This document shows, piece by piece, positions 24,041-37,800 of a stretch of DNA of 64,000 nucleotides. The stretch lies in the NCBI GenBank assembly GCA_025738555.1, contig JAOVFP010000014.1, positions 1,116,001 to 1,180,000 on the forward strand, given 5' to 3'. The translations under genes and the position numbers were made by a program. The DNA comes from Cyathus striatus. Taxonomy: Eukaryota > Basidiomycota > Agaricomycetes > Agaricales > Nidulariaceae. Numbering within the stretch: the first letter of the stretch is position 1; each line of letters starts with the position of its first letter. A model generated the notes under the pieces. The model had not been told where the DNA came from. It saw only the letters and a program-made list of their open reading frames with translations, and ran no database searches.

Positions 24041-24699
24041 ATCTGTTTCCGTGGATAGCAGGAGAGCAGAGTCGAGTGGTCAGACAACTCGAAAGCCTGG
24101 GAGGTCAACTGGCGTTGGTCGGACAGATTGAAATGCTGAGTTCATGGCAGTTAAATAAGAATCGACCTTATTGTGCTACCGAAAAGACGTAGCGCAAAAA
24201 CTAGTTGAGAACTAGAACGTAGAAGCGGCGCATTTTAGTGAATGTGCAATCGCCGGGTCGGTCGACCATCGAATGTCAGCTAGCCTCAGCTAGCGCCAAG
24301 ACTCTGGTAACTTAGCTGCATTCAGGCGCTTAGCAGAATTAACCGGTGTTCGCTCAGTTCGAAAGTCACGAGCCGATACTTATGTAAGCTGAGTCGAAAA
24401 GTTTGTTCGAGCAATCAACGAGAGCTCAAGTTGAGCTCAGCCTCAAGTGACCGTCCCCCTCGTCGGACACACCGCCCGAGTCCCACCATCGAAACGCGTG
24501 CACTGTTCTCCCCAGCTTCTCCCCAAATACACACACGTACAATAGTGCACCCACATCGGATCAGAACCGTACCGGACCTCCTTCGCCCCCCCTCTCCGGG
24601 CCCCCTCCCTCCGCTTAAACGAGAAAATGGCCTCCTGTCGGTGGCAGCGGCGGCAGAGGAAGAGAACTGAGGAGAAGCAAAGGAGAAGGAGGAGAGAAT
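24041..24699. other. Intergenic region upstream of the MFS gene
   Basis: It carries the MFS promoter side and, at 24430-24670, a C-rich tract giving proline-rich open frames without family resemblance. I do not support a gene here. Confidence 0.4.
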
Positions 24700-26290
24700 G
24701 AATCTAATCGTTATCGATGCCTATTTCACCTGTGTCCCTATCGCCTCTTGCTTCGTCCTACACTGCAGGGGGATTGAATGTTACAGTTGTTCGATGGTTA
24801 AGAGAACAAGTAGCATCCCGACTTTATAGGCTTTATTCGGCTAGAAGTTTGCTCATAGTGAGTTCGGCAGATACGACGTTAACCTGATCTATGAAGCTGA
24901 AGGGTGATCTAATCGTTTGCAGCGTCCCTAATGCGTAGGTTTGTCGGGGATTGCTAGAACTTGGCTTGAACGAGTCCTCATCGTCCCCACCGACGAGCTC
25001 AAAGGTCGAATTGACCTTTCATCTCAAGCTACCGGCCGAAGGTCTATCGAAAGGACACGGGGGTAATTGTCTTCTGTAAGTTCTTTGTTGCTTACGATTG
25101 CACTCAATGCTGATAGGAACTGTTATAGTTCATTATCGGTTTTTTCGTTCTTTTTACCACTCGCATACAGTGCGTCTACATGTCGTGTCCATGCTAACGC
25201 TGCTCCGTTTCCCGGAGCGGCGTCTTCAGCAGGACCTTATCAAACCTCATTCGCGCCCCGCCTTTCCCCACACCCCGCTACAAATTTCCGTCCCTATTCT
25301 GTAATAAGGAGGTTCTGCAGACGCTTATCGAGGGAAAGGGTCATTATCATCATTGAGGCGGTGGGGACAAGTTGCCTTATGTCATTTCTTTCTTTTTCCT
25401 TTGATGAGGGATAGGATCGAGTCTCAGCCCGTTTCGATTCCGACCACGCTGCTTTATGTGCTTGGGGTGGGCATGGTGGATGAGAGCATTGGAGTTTGAT
25501 TGATGGTCTGTTTCTCTCCCTGGTCCTAATTGCAGTGTCGGAAAATAGGATTTGTGACCATCGACAAAGACGATATGGCCCTTAAAATATCACCGATTAT
25601 ATCGTTCTTTAAAGCTTTGAAGTCATCCGTTTTTTGCACCCCAGCTTGTGTTTTGTGCAGAGTTGATTGGGGTTGCTTTGCGGTAGCCTGGGTAGTCCTT
25701 CCCCTCCTCTCTGAATGACTTACAAATGAGACACGCGTAGAGTGTAACACAGACTCGTAGGGCTTACCGATGATTGCGATCGACACGCTCAAAGTGGCGT
25801 ATCAGGTGCGCACGAGGCTTTTGTAGACGTCGCTGCCGAGGGAGATAAGTAGGACGGATGTAGGGGTTTTTGAAGGTTATGCTTAAGATGGGTGTTCTTT
25901 CTTGGTTTGGTTCAAACTTCAATGTCATCATCCTTTTTATTCGTATTACTCTACTTAAGGACTTGACAGGTTTCGACACCATTCGGACATACATCCCGTC
26001 ACCTTTGGTAGAATTGCTCCCTGCTGCACGAAAATTGATAGTCGGCGGTGGTGTTCTGTTGGTCCCAGTAAGTTATGTTGAAGTTATGAGCCTACCATTT
26101 TTGTGTGAGAGATTCCAAGTGAACTATCAAGAGTCAGCGCTGGTCAGCTATGTGTTAACGGCGTGGATTGGTATTTGGAATTTCGACGCCAGTGATCTGA
26201 GTGACTGGAAGTTCTGCTATCGTCTATGTGATTCAACGACGGAGATCGATTCGGCCACTTTTCTGGATATCAATTCCTTTGTCAATTATT
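24700..26290. repeat. Dispersed degenerate repeat, copy C
   Basis: Blocks shared with B and E include CACCGACGAGCTCAAAGGTC (24990; E 48996), TTGTCTTCTGTAAGTTC (25067; E 49070) and TTTCC.GGAGCGGC.TC..CAGCAGG (25210; E 49522). GGTTTCGACACCATTCGGAC at 25970 matches A, B and D. An open frame at 25870-26292 includes KDLTGFDTIRTY and LIVGGGVLLVPVSYVEVM, possibly one membrane segment. I do not recognise it; it may be a remnant of the coding part of the repeated unit. Confidence 0.6.
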
Positions 26291-26331
26291 AGATGCTTCG
26301 CTTCACACAAAAGTTTGACTTGGACATACAT

Positions 26332-28835
26332 ATGGCACATATACTGGGTAATGTTTGACCATTTTTTGATCAATTTCGGTACATGTTTTTGAAAATGAGA
26401 GTGATACATGTTTCTCTGAAGAAATGAAAAAGTGGTACATGTTATATTTTACATATCTCAAAGTGTTACATGTTGAGTTTTCAAGAATGATACTAGACTC
26501 CAAACCAGTCGCTTTCCGCGCGTTCAAGTAGGCTAACGCCGTTATATCCGAAGAACTTGAACTTGAACGCGCTACAACTTACTAGACCGGAAGCCGGTCG
26601 GTTACGTGCAAGCACGTGATATGAACGATTGAATCGTGTCGATATACCGACCGGTCCAACTCGTTGAATTTTAGAGTACTAAACCTTACGTCCTTACCCG
26701 CTTCCTTTTTTGGATTTTCAGAACGGCTCCGTCTCAACGTCGCGTCCCAACACTCTTCTCTCACTCCGCCCTCTCCTCTGTCCCCTCCTCTCATCTCTCC
26801 GTTCTCTTCTCTTATGTACCTTGTAGTCGCTATCATCACCGTTTTCATTCACTATGAACATTGAAGCTAAAAACATTACTTTGTCCGATATCCAAGAGCT
26901 CGTATGTATAGAAGAAGCAAGAAGTATGGTTGAGTAAGTTATTCCCTGTGAGCACAGACTCCCAGATGATTTTTGGATTGGATATGGCATTGAAGAAGTT
27001 CAGCTTGGGCTGAAGGCCTGTCTTTGAATCTACGCGGTCTCTGCTGGAAGTATTGTACCAAGGGAGTTTCAACTCGAGGCAACACTTGCTTGATTGACTG
27101 GGAATATGCTGAGATGAGGATGCAGTATTTTGATCCATAAGCGAGAGAGACTGGAAGACCAGAGAGATGAGGAACAGAGGAGGGGACAGAAGAGAGGGCG
27201 GAGTGAGAGAAGAGTGTTGGGACGCGACGTTGAGACGGAGCCGTTCTGAAAATCCAAAAAAGGAAGCGGGTAAGGACGTAAGGTTTAGTACTCTAAAATT
27301 CAACGAGTTGGACCGGTCGGTATATCGACACGATTCAATCGTTCATATCATGTGCTTGTATGTAACCGACCGGCTTCCGGTCTAACAACTTACAAGCGAC
27401 TGGCAAAACTTGTAAGGTCAGTCACGTGGTTTCGTTTCCCATGGGCACTCGAGTCTTGGTTTTATCTCAAGTGCTTGCCGCTTTCGCCAACCACATATAT
27501 AATTGTGTCTGCAGCTCAGTGGTCCGAAAATGTGCAATCATATTTTTTAAATAGTATTTGCATTGTATGTAGAGTATATAAAATGGCTTTATTTGTAGTA
27601 TGACCAAAGTGTAACAGGACAAGATCTATTTTATGCTAAAATAATTCAGAACCTGACACTAATAATAACTGTCCAAAATACAAACCAATATTTGAATGAG
27701 TTGAATGAACTGAAGGTGGTATGTGTAGGGGAGTTTCATAATGACAAGGACTTTCTGCAGGTCATTAATTTAATTAGAATGTATATAACAATCACATACC
27801 AGTGTGGTCAAAGGTCATCAGTGCCACATCCTGCATGACAGCGCCAATTTGGGCAGTGTATTTTCTTGCTTCAGTAACCAAGGTTGGACTCAAGAGTGGG
27901 GCAGATTGTTCAATGTCCATTCATGACGATACTTTTAAGGTACTTGTTAACTTAATCAGCACATTCTAAGTCATCTTGACTATGTAATACATCTGGATCT
28001 CATTCACATATAAGTTTTTAGTTTAAATTATTATCAGGTGTTCAATTATTTTATAGTAGTATCAATTAGATTAAAATTTAGTGACAGTCTCAGCTGTCAA
28101 TTCCAAAAAACCTTAGACACAATACATAAATAAAAATCATTATATACTATACATATAATTCAAATACTATTTAAAAAATATGATTGCACATTTTCGGACC
28201 ACTGAGCTGCAGACACAATTATATATGTGGTTGGCAAAAGCGGCAAGCACTCAAGATAAAACTGAGACTCGAGTGCCCATGGGAAACGAAACCACATGAC
28301 CAACCTTACAAGTTTTGCCAGTCACTTGTAGCGTGTTCAAGTTCAACTTCTTTGGATATAACGGTGTTAGCCTACTTGAATGTGCGGAAAGCAACTGGTT
28401 TGGAGTCTGGAATGATACATGTTTTTTCTTTCACTCTTACATTAGTTGTACATGTTAAATTATGAGTGCCAACTTCTCCAATGGTTACAGATTTTTAAAG
28501 TTCTCCCTAACATAAAGCTCTATAGTTTATGGATAGCCAGCCATTAGGCCTACGATTTGAAGTCATTCAAATTTCAAATAAAAGACAGTATACTTGAAGA
28601 TTGCTTGAACATCTACCAAATTAAAATATGCTATCAACATGTAACAACCCCTATGGAAGAACATGTACCACTTTCCAAAACATGTAGCACATCTATTCAG
28701 AAAACACATATTAAATTCTTTACAAAATTTTGAAAAGGTGTAACAGATTCATAAATTTTACTCTAACATGTATCCAATTCACCAAAAATCACAAAACATG
28801 TATCAATTTGGAATGTTACCCAGTATATGTGCCAT
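26332..28835. mobile_element. Long-TIR DNA element with TACATGTT subterminal repeats, interrupted by a MULE-like MITE
   Basis: Both ends begin inward with ATGGCACATATACTGGGTAA. The flanks are ACATACAT (26324-26331) and ACATACAA (28836-28843), a probable 8-bp target duplication with one mismatch. Several hundred bp of each arm pair: 26480-26573 plus 27394-27600 pairs with ~28140-28425. The subterminal parts carry many TACATGTT copies. No transposase frame was found, so it is non-autonomous. The right arm has about 200 bp of extra sequence, and the left arm carries the insertion at 26583-27384. Confidence 0.8.
26583..27384. mobile_element. MULE-like MITE with ~220 bp TIRs
   Basis: The element is 802 bp, starting TAGACCGGAAGCCGGTCGGT and ending in its complement. 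The near-identical inverted arms run 26583-~26810 and ~27160-27384. A perfect 9-bp duplication ACAACTTAC flanks it (26574-26582 and 27385-27393), and 9 bp with long TIRs is the Mutator pattern. Removing the element plus one repeat restores the arm of the host element, which matches the uninterrupted right arm near 28310. The core has no transposase. Confidence 0.88.
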
Positions 28836-28929
28836 ACATACAAGAAGAATACCTCGTACTTCATCAAATTGAAACACCTTGGACAAAAAAAGGGGATAGT
28901 GGTGGATAACCTGCTGAAGACCAAGACCT

Positions 28930-29298
28930 GTATTAATGAGTCACTGGTCACTGCTGCATTCAAAGTCTTCAGATGGCAAATTCTTCAGATTCAGAGAAAT
29001 CATTCAACAATGAAGATAATGAAGACAGTGAATTTCTATTCACTAGGCATAATATTAAGTAATATACAGCTATAAGCTATTAGTTCATGTATACTGCACC
29101 TGTAATACAGTGAGAATGAAATAGGTACAATGACTAAAATACTTTTCATGTAATCTGTCACTGACATATTCACTAAATACTCTCAGGTGATGTAGCTTCC
29201 TGCATGCAGACCCAAAGTCCACTCTAAATTATCATGTACATCATTATTAAGGTACTAGAAAATGCTACAAAATTGCAGCATACCTTACTATACATCGT
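28930..29298 (-). pseudogene. P450 copy, left fragment (3' end plus downstream sequence)
   Basis: Closely matches 58665-59038, which is the last exon ([10 protein letters not shown].. region), the final intron and the 3' flank of the intact P450. It is cut at TACATCGT by the outer transposon and continues at 44848. The copy stops near 28930 on the left. Confidence 0.85.
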
Positions 29299-29440
29299 AT
29301 GGAAAGCTGGACAACCATGCTCAACTATGTCAAAATATTTGAGCTCCGGCTTTTGGCTTTGCGGCATTCGCTTAGATTCTCGCTTAGACGTCTATTGTTT
29401 GGGCAGGATTTCAGCTAATAATCTAATTCGGAACCTAACA
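29299..29440. repeat. Left TIR of the outer element
   Basis: About 140 bp, inverted and diverged relative to 44706-44847. Confidence 0.85.
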
Positions 29441-32160
29441 TACTCTTCTGGGTACCAATGCAATATATAAGAATTAGAACAGAAAACAATAGTCTTTCAG
29501 TTATTGTTATAGGTTTTTAGTCCTATCATCATAGTAAGTATATGAATAACTAATATCCTGAGTCAAGCAATAAGCATGAAATATAAATCTCTGGATTTCA
29601 ACCAAGCACCCATGCCATCTTACAGATGCATTGATGCATATCAAAAATTAAGTTGTGTATGTTTAAACGCTAACAGTATAATGAATAAGGCATGTATAAA
29701 AATGCACCCTCAAGTCTGAATAATTAGATAGACAATTGAAAGAGGCTTCTTGTATCCAGCAGAGGATAGGCTCAATAAATGAACCATAGCATAAAATACA
29801 GAAATGGGACTGGCTGAAACTGGCCGGCAGTTGATTAATTCACTATGAACATGTAGTGTAAGAGTTAAATCACATTCTGAATTGATAGGCTGGAAAATGT
29901 AGACACAGTGGTAGGAGCATCATAAATAGTGAGAATACAAGGTAATCTCTGTATGAAGAGATTCATATGCATGAATTTGGCGTGAATGATGTAGTTGCGG
30001 ATTCGTAATATATATGAAAAGGTGATTTGTGCTTGAATATTTGGATTGTAGCTTATCTTAAAATCCACAATGATCAACATATGCGTAATTCAGTGTAGAC
30101 AGTAATAAAGAACTATATGGAAGCAGCTTGATAATATATTGATAATGCCGGTTTGATTATTATGCTGTTAGTTCAACTCTTAATCCAATGTGTATGTATG
30201 ATGAGGCTGTACTCTTGCTTATCACTTGCTACAGTTAAGTCGAACACTTGATACATGGAGATCTTGAGGGTTCACACATTTTCCAGAGCCTGGAGGTATT
30301 TTCAAGCACAATAACTTGCATGAATTGAGTACGCATGGGGGGATCGAACTTGGATGCTGCTGGACAGTAAGCAATCTATATTTGTACTATGGTATTAATA
30401 GGCCCTTGATATTAATAGCTTGCTGAAGGAGTGTTTGTACCTATGCACAAACATTCTTTACAATGTATTAATCTTTACATGCTTACCTTTTGAACACACA
30501 GCTTATATTTTAAATCTTTAAATGAAAGAAATATATGTGAGCATGAAAACTGGATTATATAAATTGACATAGGTTTGTATTGTACTATATCAAAGAATAC
30601 ATGAATATAACCATTCACACTCACATTAATAATTGGTTTGATGTGTGTATATATTGATGGTGCTACTGTATGATTACTAGTAAACTATAAGACTTGAACT
30701 ACTATCTAATGTAATAATACTATATTCCAAGTAATAGTACTTGTATTTTAACAATAGTCTTATAAATCTTATAAATTCGAGGTGTTAATGGCTCAACTTG
30801 TAATGGATATTTAAATAATATGCTAACAAAACGATCACTGTGACTTTGTGCACTGTGGGCTTAGAAACTCGAAAATGCACTAAAAATCAAATATATTTCA
30901 TCTGTACACTACCCTGCCTATGGGGAACGGAAATATCACTTTGCTGGGCAGTACTTGCTTTTCTGTTTTTTACAATGAGACTTATATACATTATAGCTAT
31001 GTGAAAAGATCAATCTGTACAGTATGTATCTTATCTATTTTTAGAGAAACTACAGGCATGTACAAGTAACAATATTAATACATAGCCCATGCCTGTCTGT
31101 ATCCATTAGTCCATAGCAGGCCAAGACACTAGCACATGCAGATGCTAGGTCCCTGCTGGTGCGTTCCATGTGCTAATGTGCAATACTGCACAAGGCGTGT
31201 ATAACCATTCCCAGAGTACTGCGCCAGGTGCTCAGTTGTCCTGATGTGCACCTGCTACTAGCCCAACACCCATTAATCCTGGCACCACTGCTACAACCAG
31301 AGTCCTTTGTCCTCATAAAGTGCATTCCTCCATATACCTTTACTGCCTACTCGTTTCATTGTCCAAGAACTTCAACCTCAATGCTAACAACCATTTATGA
31401 TATTGGAGAAAGAGATATGTGCACACTTTGATTAATAACAGAACTATTACAAGTTCTAGTAATAGGGTTTCCTCTAGTCAGGTATGTTGTATCCTCCTAT
31501 GATCGTTTTATTGTTTGATAGTTTGTTTTATTCCCTTGGTAGATATGTATTTTATATATTTTAGCTGGTGATGTGGGACTTACTCCAGCTCTTAAACTCA
31601 AGATTGTCAGGGTGCGTCTCATACTGTCTCACCTTTTTATAGTACCTTATTCACTAACTCATACTCATCATTAGACATCATCTAGCTCATATATCAGCTC
31701 CTTACATTCCAACATGAGGTATCCAACAACAACCTAATTACAACATGTATGTATGACACTAAACAATATAAAAGAAGCAAGTAAAAAAAAAAAACATCCC
31801 AAAAATGATAAGTAAAAATGAAGGTAAACACAGGAAACGAGAGAAAGAGTACATGGCATAAAAAGAAAAAGAAAAAGAAAAGAGTCGTGGTGGCTAAGGC
31901 CAACTGGCAAGGAAGAAGACACAGTGGGGGGCAAGGAAGTGACGGTAGGATGGCAATGAGCTCTTAATGTACTGCAAACAATGAATAAGGGAGGGGGGGG
32001 GATATGGTAGGTGTAGTGAGGATGGGTGGGCAAGAGAAACAATGCGGAGGCAGGTACAAAAGCAAGAGTAGATGAAGCCAAATCCAAAAAACCAGGTGGA
32101 CACTGCCATCACAGACAAATAGATGTAAACAAAGGTCCACCATCCAACAGCTCTGTCGAC
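29441..32160. other. AT-rich interior of the outer element
   Basis: No gene recognised. A poly-A/poly-purine stretch at ~31780-31885 is the only compositional feature. Small open frames here are uninformative. Confidence 0.45.
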
Positions 32161-33660
32161 AATGCACTAGTAATAACATACATACTACACCCCACAGGAT
32201 AAATCACACTTCAGTAACTTTTTCTGACAGCCTCATGTCCTCTTTCTTACTCCCCAAGAGCACATTTTCTGCTGTCATCTTGCAAGATTCTAGATCGATG
32301 ACTTCTTGGAATCTGAAGGCAATAATTTTGGGGCTTTCGACACTGTTGAGTGTGCCAGGGAGGAAAGTTTGGGTAGGTGGGTCTGGGGAGACATCCTGTC
32401 CAACACTAACCACACACAACCTCCCCTTCTCAATGCCCAAATAATCCACCACAAGCTGTACAACAGGTAACCCCAGATGCACAGTCCAGCAATTCTTCAT
32501 GACCCAAGGCTTACACTGCACATCATATGCCACAATCATCCCATTCCTTCCACCAGCTCACAATTGATCACTGACCCCCTCCAAAACACAAGACATCCGA
32601 AAGCAACACTTTGACCACTCAATGCATCTTGGATGATCCAATTCTTCAATAGACCAGATCAAGATGAATCCTTCTTCGTGTCCTAGATAGATATGACTGG
32701 GGTGTGAAGGTAATATCATGCCAGAGGTTACAGCACCTACATGTTCAGTGGGAATCAAGTTGATGTGGGATTGAAAGGATCAAAAAACACATATAATGGG
32801 GATTTTATGCCCTCCATGCGATGAACTTTCCCCTCTAGCTGCAATCCACAATTTCCACCCTAGCAAATGTGCAAAATTCTGCTTCTCCATTGTACATGTT
32901 ACACAGGGGAGGGTATTGACCAATCCCCCAGCAGATTCTTCCAAAGGCAAAAAGATGACCGTCTTCCCCAACTCATCAAATGTGAGCATACTCCCTATAC
33001 TGGAATATCTGCATGATAGGGTAAAAATACACACCAAGCCTCAGTGCACATACATCTCCACTTGGAACATCCACAATGAAAATATGTCCCTCTTTCGTCC
33101 CCACCCATACCCTCTCCCCTTCAGCACCTGGACAAAACTCCACCACACATATCTTCACCTTTTTCACACACACATCCTTCAACTCAATCACATGAACCAG
33201 ACTATTCCCTCCAAGACTCAAATCATATACACGCAATGTATGTCCCTGGCATAACACCAAAGATGTCCCAGAAATAGCCAGTGTCCCTTTATACAGATGT
33301 AGTTGAATCTTAGGCAGATGTGCTTCACCGTGCCAGAAGGATAGTATCAGTCCATGTCTGTTGGATCTCGTTGCATCAGGCATGTGCTCGATGGCACTTG
33401 CCCTAGGATCTTCATCTGCTCTGGAATCATCATTGGAGGAAGGGGAAGTGGGTCTCTGAGCAAGAGGGAGCTTGTCTCCTGGTCCTGTTGTCCATGTTGG
33501 AGGAGGTGGGAGGCATGAGAGAGGTTTTATCAGTTGGGGGTGCAGATGTTGGGATCATGTAAAGGCGGTGTGGTATGTGTATGAGGCAGAATATGCGAAA
33601 GAATATCACACATATGTGACGAGATAGAATGCAGGTTCGAAGCAGGATACAAAACAGGTG
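32160..33660 (-). pseudogene. Captured fragment of a WD40/inositol polyphosphate 5-phosphatase-like gene
   Basis: Read on the minus strand it shows the beta-propeller part of the basidiomycete INPP5-type protein: GERVWVGTKEGHIFIVDV, HVGAVTSGMILPSHPSHIYL, YLGHEEGFILIWSIEE, GLPVVQLVVDYLGIEKGRL, VVSVGQD. It then jumps by deletion into the start of the phosphatase domain (IIAFRFQEVIDLESCKM). A TGA at 32558-32560 stands where the family has Trp (VSDQL*AGGRNGM), and other frame breaks are present. The rest of the catalytic domain is absent. A Pro-rich upstream stretch appears to continue on the far side of the hAT insertion, near 43119-43165. It is therefore a dead host-gene fragment carried by the outer element. 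Confidence 0.75.
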
Positions 33661-33838
33661 TAATTGGTAGTGATGTCAAAGTCTGGTTCAGTCTGGTTCA
33701 GAGACCTTTTTCTCTGAACCCAGAACTGGACTTTAGGTTCGGTTCAGCTGAAATGTCTGAACCGTGGACCGAACCTATGGTTCAGGTTCATATAGGTTCG
33801 GTTCAGGTTCAAAAGGTATTCAAACCATGAACTGGACT

Positions 33839-34830
33839 TTAATATTTTACTATGGGAGACAAGCGATGCCAACTCATTGAATAAGTCATACTATTCAGTA
33901 AAAACCCCAAGTCCTCCAATTTCTCCTCCTCTTCGAGTTCTGAGTCTGAGTTGTAGTTCAGCCTGAACTTGTGGATTATAGCAAGGTAGATTTCTTCGAC
34001 TTTAGCATTCTTGGGAAATGTTTGAAGTACCAATCCAGCATATTGAGTGAATAAGTCTGCATGATATATGTTGATGATACGTAGTTTTGTGGCATTTTTG
34101 AAGTTGATGTATCATGAGATTTTGTTTTTCAGTCCTCATAGCTCGACTGTGATGAATTCCTCTGATAATTAAAGTTAGTACATACTTCGACTATGGCATG
34201 GAAAGACATACCTGACATGGTAATCCAATAGGTGAAATCCAACGTTAAGCATTCCAGTGAGTTTGAGCATGCAGGAATAAGCCTCTCCAGCATCTCGAGC
34301 TGGTCTGTCCACCACAGTTCCACACAAAGGGTCTTTATCACACCAAAGGCAATGCTCGGAGACAGCATGAGTAAAGAGTCAATATTAATCCTGGATATGT
34401 GTAAACTCTCTAGTCGACTCAGGACATTCTGTAGTCACTCTCCATCCACCGGGGTTGTCCTATTAGGAGCATCCAACTCTGCCTGTACGAGTTCCAGATG
34501 CCTCAGTGATTCAGGGAACTGGAGAAATACAGAAAGAGGGAGTTTGATTGCATATATGTATAGTCGTGTTAGGGATTTTGATTGGAAAGCATTGAAGATT
34601 GCTAGTTTTTGTTTTGAAGTTGGAGGGAGCTGTCTTCCGAGCCAGTACAGCTGCGAATGGAATCCGAATATCCTTAGCTGGCCGCCTAGTCGCTCCAAGA
34701 TACCACAATATGCTTCCTTCACCTCCTCATTCCAATCATCTATCTCGGAACTCTTAAGAGCTAATGATTACAATTTACTTAGCCTTGAAGAAATATCAGA
34801 ATATGAGAAAACTAAGCAAGTTTTTATCGA
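33839..34830 (-). pseudogene. F-box/LRR gene fragment captured inside the hAT element
   Basis: Minus-strand segments LGRQLPPTSKQKLAIFNAF, SLTRLYIYAIKLPL, LRHLELVQAEL, LERLIPACSNSLECLTLDF and TFPKNAKVEEIYLAIIH are those of basidiomycete F-box/LRR proteins. The F-box itself is missing, and a stop near 34437 (VDGE*LQNVL) interrupts it. It lies between the hAT left end and the transposase stop. Confidence 0.6.
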
Positions 34831-34881
34831 GTGAAGTACATAATGTTGAATACTATGTATGCACTACAATCTACAACTAAT

Positions 34882-37800
34882 TCAGTCTTCATCAGGCTCA
34901 GGCTCCGGCTCCAGCTCTATATCAGGCTCAGCATCATTCTGCTCACCATATAGCTCAGAAATCAATGCCTCGATGTGCTCAGCTGCTTGCTCAGAAGCGG
35001 AGATGTGCCCATTTCGATAGGCACTTTTGAGGATTTGCAGAGCGCCGAAGATTTCAGGTGTAAGTTGATTACGACATGCAACATCCGTGATCCCACCACT
35101 GCTGAAAGCTCGTTCAGAAGGGGTAGCAGATCCCTGAATTGCTAAGTAGTTACACACCATACGCTTGAGTGTAGGATACTTCCTATCACTCTGCCACTAA
35201 AAGTAATATATGTCAATAATAGATTAGAAAAGAAAGATATAAATTACTTACTCCCCACCAACCAACAACATCTTGAAGTTTTTTTGGCTCCAGACCTGAA
35301 GAGAGGTACTGTTCCAACTCGGCACGAGGATTTGAAAGTGCCATCTCTTCCTTCTGATAAGACTGCACGGCATCGAGAAGATATGAGCTGCCATACATCA
35401 TCGGGTCTGTTTTACTCAAGGATGCAGTGTTTTGAGCTGGATGAAATAATAATAAGTATTCTTGTGGACTCTATAAATATAGAAACATGACATACATTTA
35501 CAAGTAGAAGATTCTGCAACAAAGTCTTCAGGTGGTTTGTAATACTTGTCAAACTGAAGTAAGTTGTACATCAGTATATGAAGACTATGAAGAATATAAA
35601 AAACATTACTTACGACTGCCTCAAGTCTTCTCATTCCTTCTTGATACTCGGAATTCTTCCAGCGGCAGTGGAAGTACACATTCTTTATTTTTGGATCGAG
35701 AACTTCAGAACAAAATAATAGGATCCCTACTCACGAATATAAAAATAACTACATACCTAAACAGATAAAGTAGGCTGTGGATGTATCTTCTACATGATGA
35801 TACCACTTCTTGAGATTGTGAACGCCTTGTTGTAAAGCCAGTTTTACATTGTTGAAATTTGGCTTTGAAATCATAGACTCCCAGCGCCGGATGATATACT
35901 CGAGACTGGGTATGATATGCCATACAGTGGGGGAATGAACTTTTGAAAATGTTTGTTGCACTTTTGCCGGTTCCTAAAGAATCAAATCAATGCGATTGAA
36001 TTAAATATCAAGCTACTAAATTAACACTTACACGTAATACTTCTTTCATGGTATCCAGTTGTTTCCAGTCCCACTTCGACATTTTGAAGTCTGAATAGAG
36101 GCGTTGTTTTGGGAGATCTGGAACCTCCTCGCTTTCGTCAGTGAGGAGCACAAACTGATCAACACCCTAAGATATTGTTAGAATTGAACTAGCTTTTATA
36201 ATAATGATACTTACCTTTCTCAAGAATGTGAAGCACTCCAAGAACTTATATAGAGAAGCCCATCGTGTGCGAATCCAAAGTAATAGCTCAAGTGGCTTGA
36301 TATCAACTTGAGTGCATGTCGACTTGAAGTACGCACAGGCTTGAGGAGATTTACAGATCTATAATTTGAATAAGCTATTTAGAATATAAAACAGCCAAAT
36401 TATAGATATACCTGTTTCACTAAGGCTAGTGCCTTTCCAAGCGAGTCGCCGGCTTGAAAGGTGAAGTTGTCATCACCATCATCTTTACCTCCGGCTTCAC
36501 CCTCAACTTCATCTTCATCCTCACCATCACCCTCGCCTTCATTCTCAGCCTCAAGATCAATTTCAGCGAGCTCTTTGTCAAGTTCATCAAGGTCAAGATC
36601 ACCTTTACGACTCGACTTCTTAAGAGCAGCCTTGATCTTTTTATTGATCACGCTAGGTGATGCGGGAGCGATAGTCTGAACAAAATGCTTTGCAGACAGG
36701 TGGACAGCATGCTCCATACATCTATAAAATAGTTAGAACAATTACTAAGTGTAAAGTAGTAGCGCACTTACAAAATATCATGTTCTTTTGCAGTCCACTC
36801 AATATCACTGAAGCTCAGAAGTTTCTTGAGCTCCCGAATTGTCATCCTATTAACTGATGCCCCATCACTTGTAATCCATCCAAGCTGTATATAAAGTCAT
36901 GAGTACGAACAACATAATGTACTAAAAACTAATTACATACCTTTCCATAAAGATTATACCTGTCAATAGTGTGCATAATAACTGCTGCAATGTTCACACC
37001 GTTGTGATGACCCTCAACGGTCTCAAATGCGAGCTGTTCATCTCGCAATTCCCAATTGTTGGGTCAGTCAGGCGGAGAATAAATATAGTGACCGGTTATC
37101 GAAATATGCGGATCCCCAGTTGCAGAAGTCCACAAGTTGAATGTGAGTGATGTTTTGCTAGGGATGCTGTTCAAAATCCCTTTAACAATATCCATAGCGA
37201 AAGAAGATCAATGTATAATCTCATTTCGCAATGTATTGTGGTGGGGGATATCGCTTTCTGCAATAGAGGGGTGGCAGTATCGAAGTAGATGTCGAAAACT
37301 GCCTCTATCTACCAATTGAAATGCCTATAGAAGAATAAGTAAATATAATAAAAGTTCTTACTACAGGTCACATACCTCATCCTCGCAAACAATCATTTCA
37401 ATAATGTGGTTGAATAAGCCATTCTGTGAAAATGCAGGAGGTTTTGGCACCTGTTTAACCGTAGAGTTGAGTGTGCCCTGTGTCATACCACTTCAAACAA
37501 ATTAGAATTAGATAAACGAATTAAATAATAAAGCTTACCCTTCACTTGCTGCAGAAGGAAGTTTAGATAATGCATGAGCATTAGGCTCAATGCCAACTGT
37601 TTTGCAGTGCCTTATGTACTCTTCAACGTGACATCTACAGTAAAGTAGAATATTAGACACATAGTAGACAATTTATGGATTAGCTTACCATGCAATATGT
37701 GTACAAAGAGTACTGGTGCTTCCAGTAAGGAAGCACTTCGGGTTACCAGGGCTTTTTTCACTTCAAAACTCATTAATGTGACAAATAAATAAAAATGAAA

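Noticed and set aside
26664..27303. Two identical protein frames (NFRVLNLTSLPASFFGFSER) in opposite orientation
   Set aside because: They are the two TIRs of the MULE-like MITE.
31694..32179. Hydrophobic minus-strand frames (FFFFFFF, LLLLLYLP)
   Set aside because: They arise from a poly-A/purine stretch; no family resemblance.
36454..36679. Ser/Pro-rich plus-strand frame
   Set aside because: Antisense of the acidic Glu/Asp insert of the hAT transposase.
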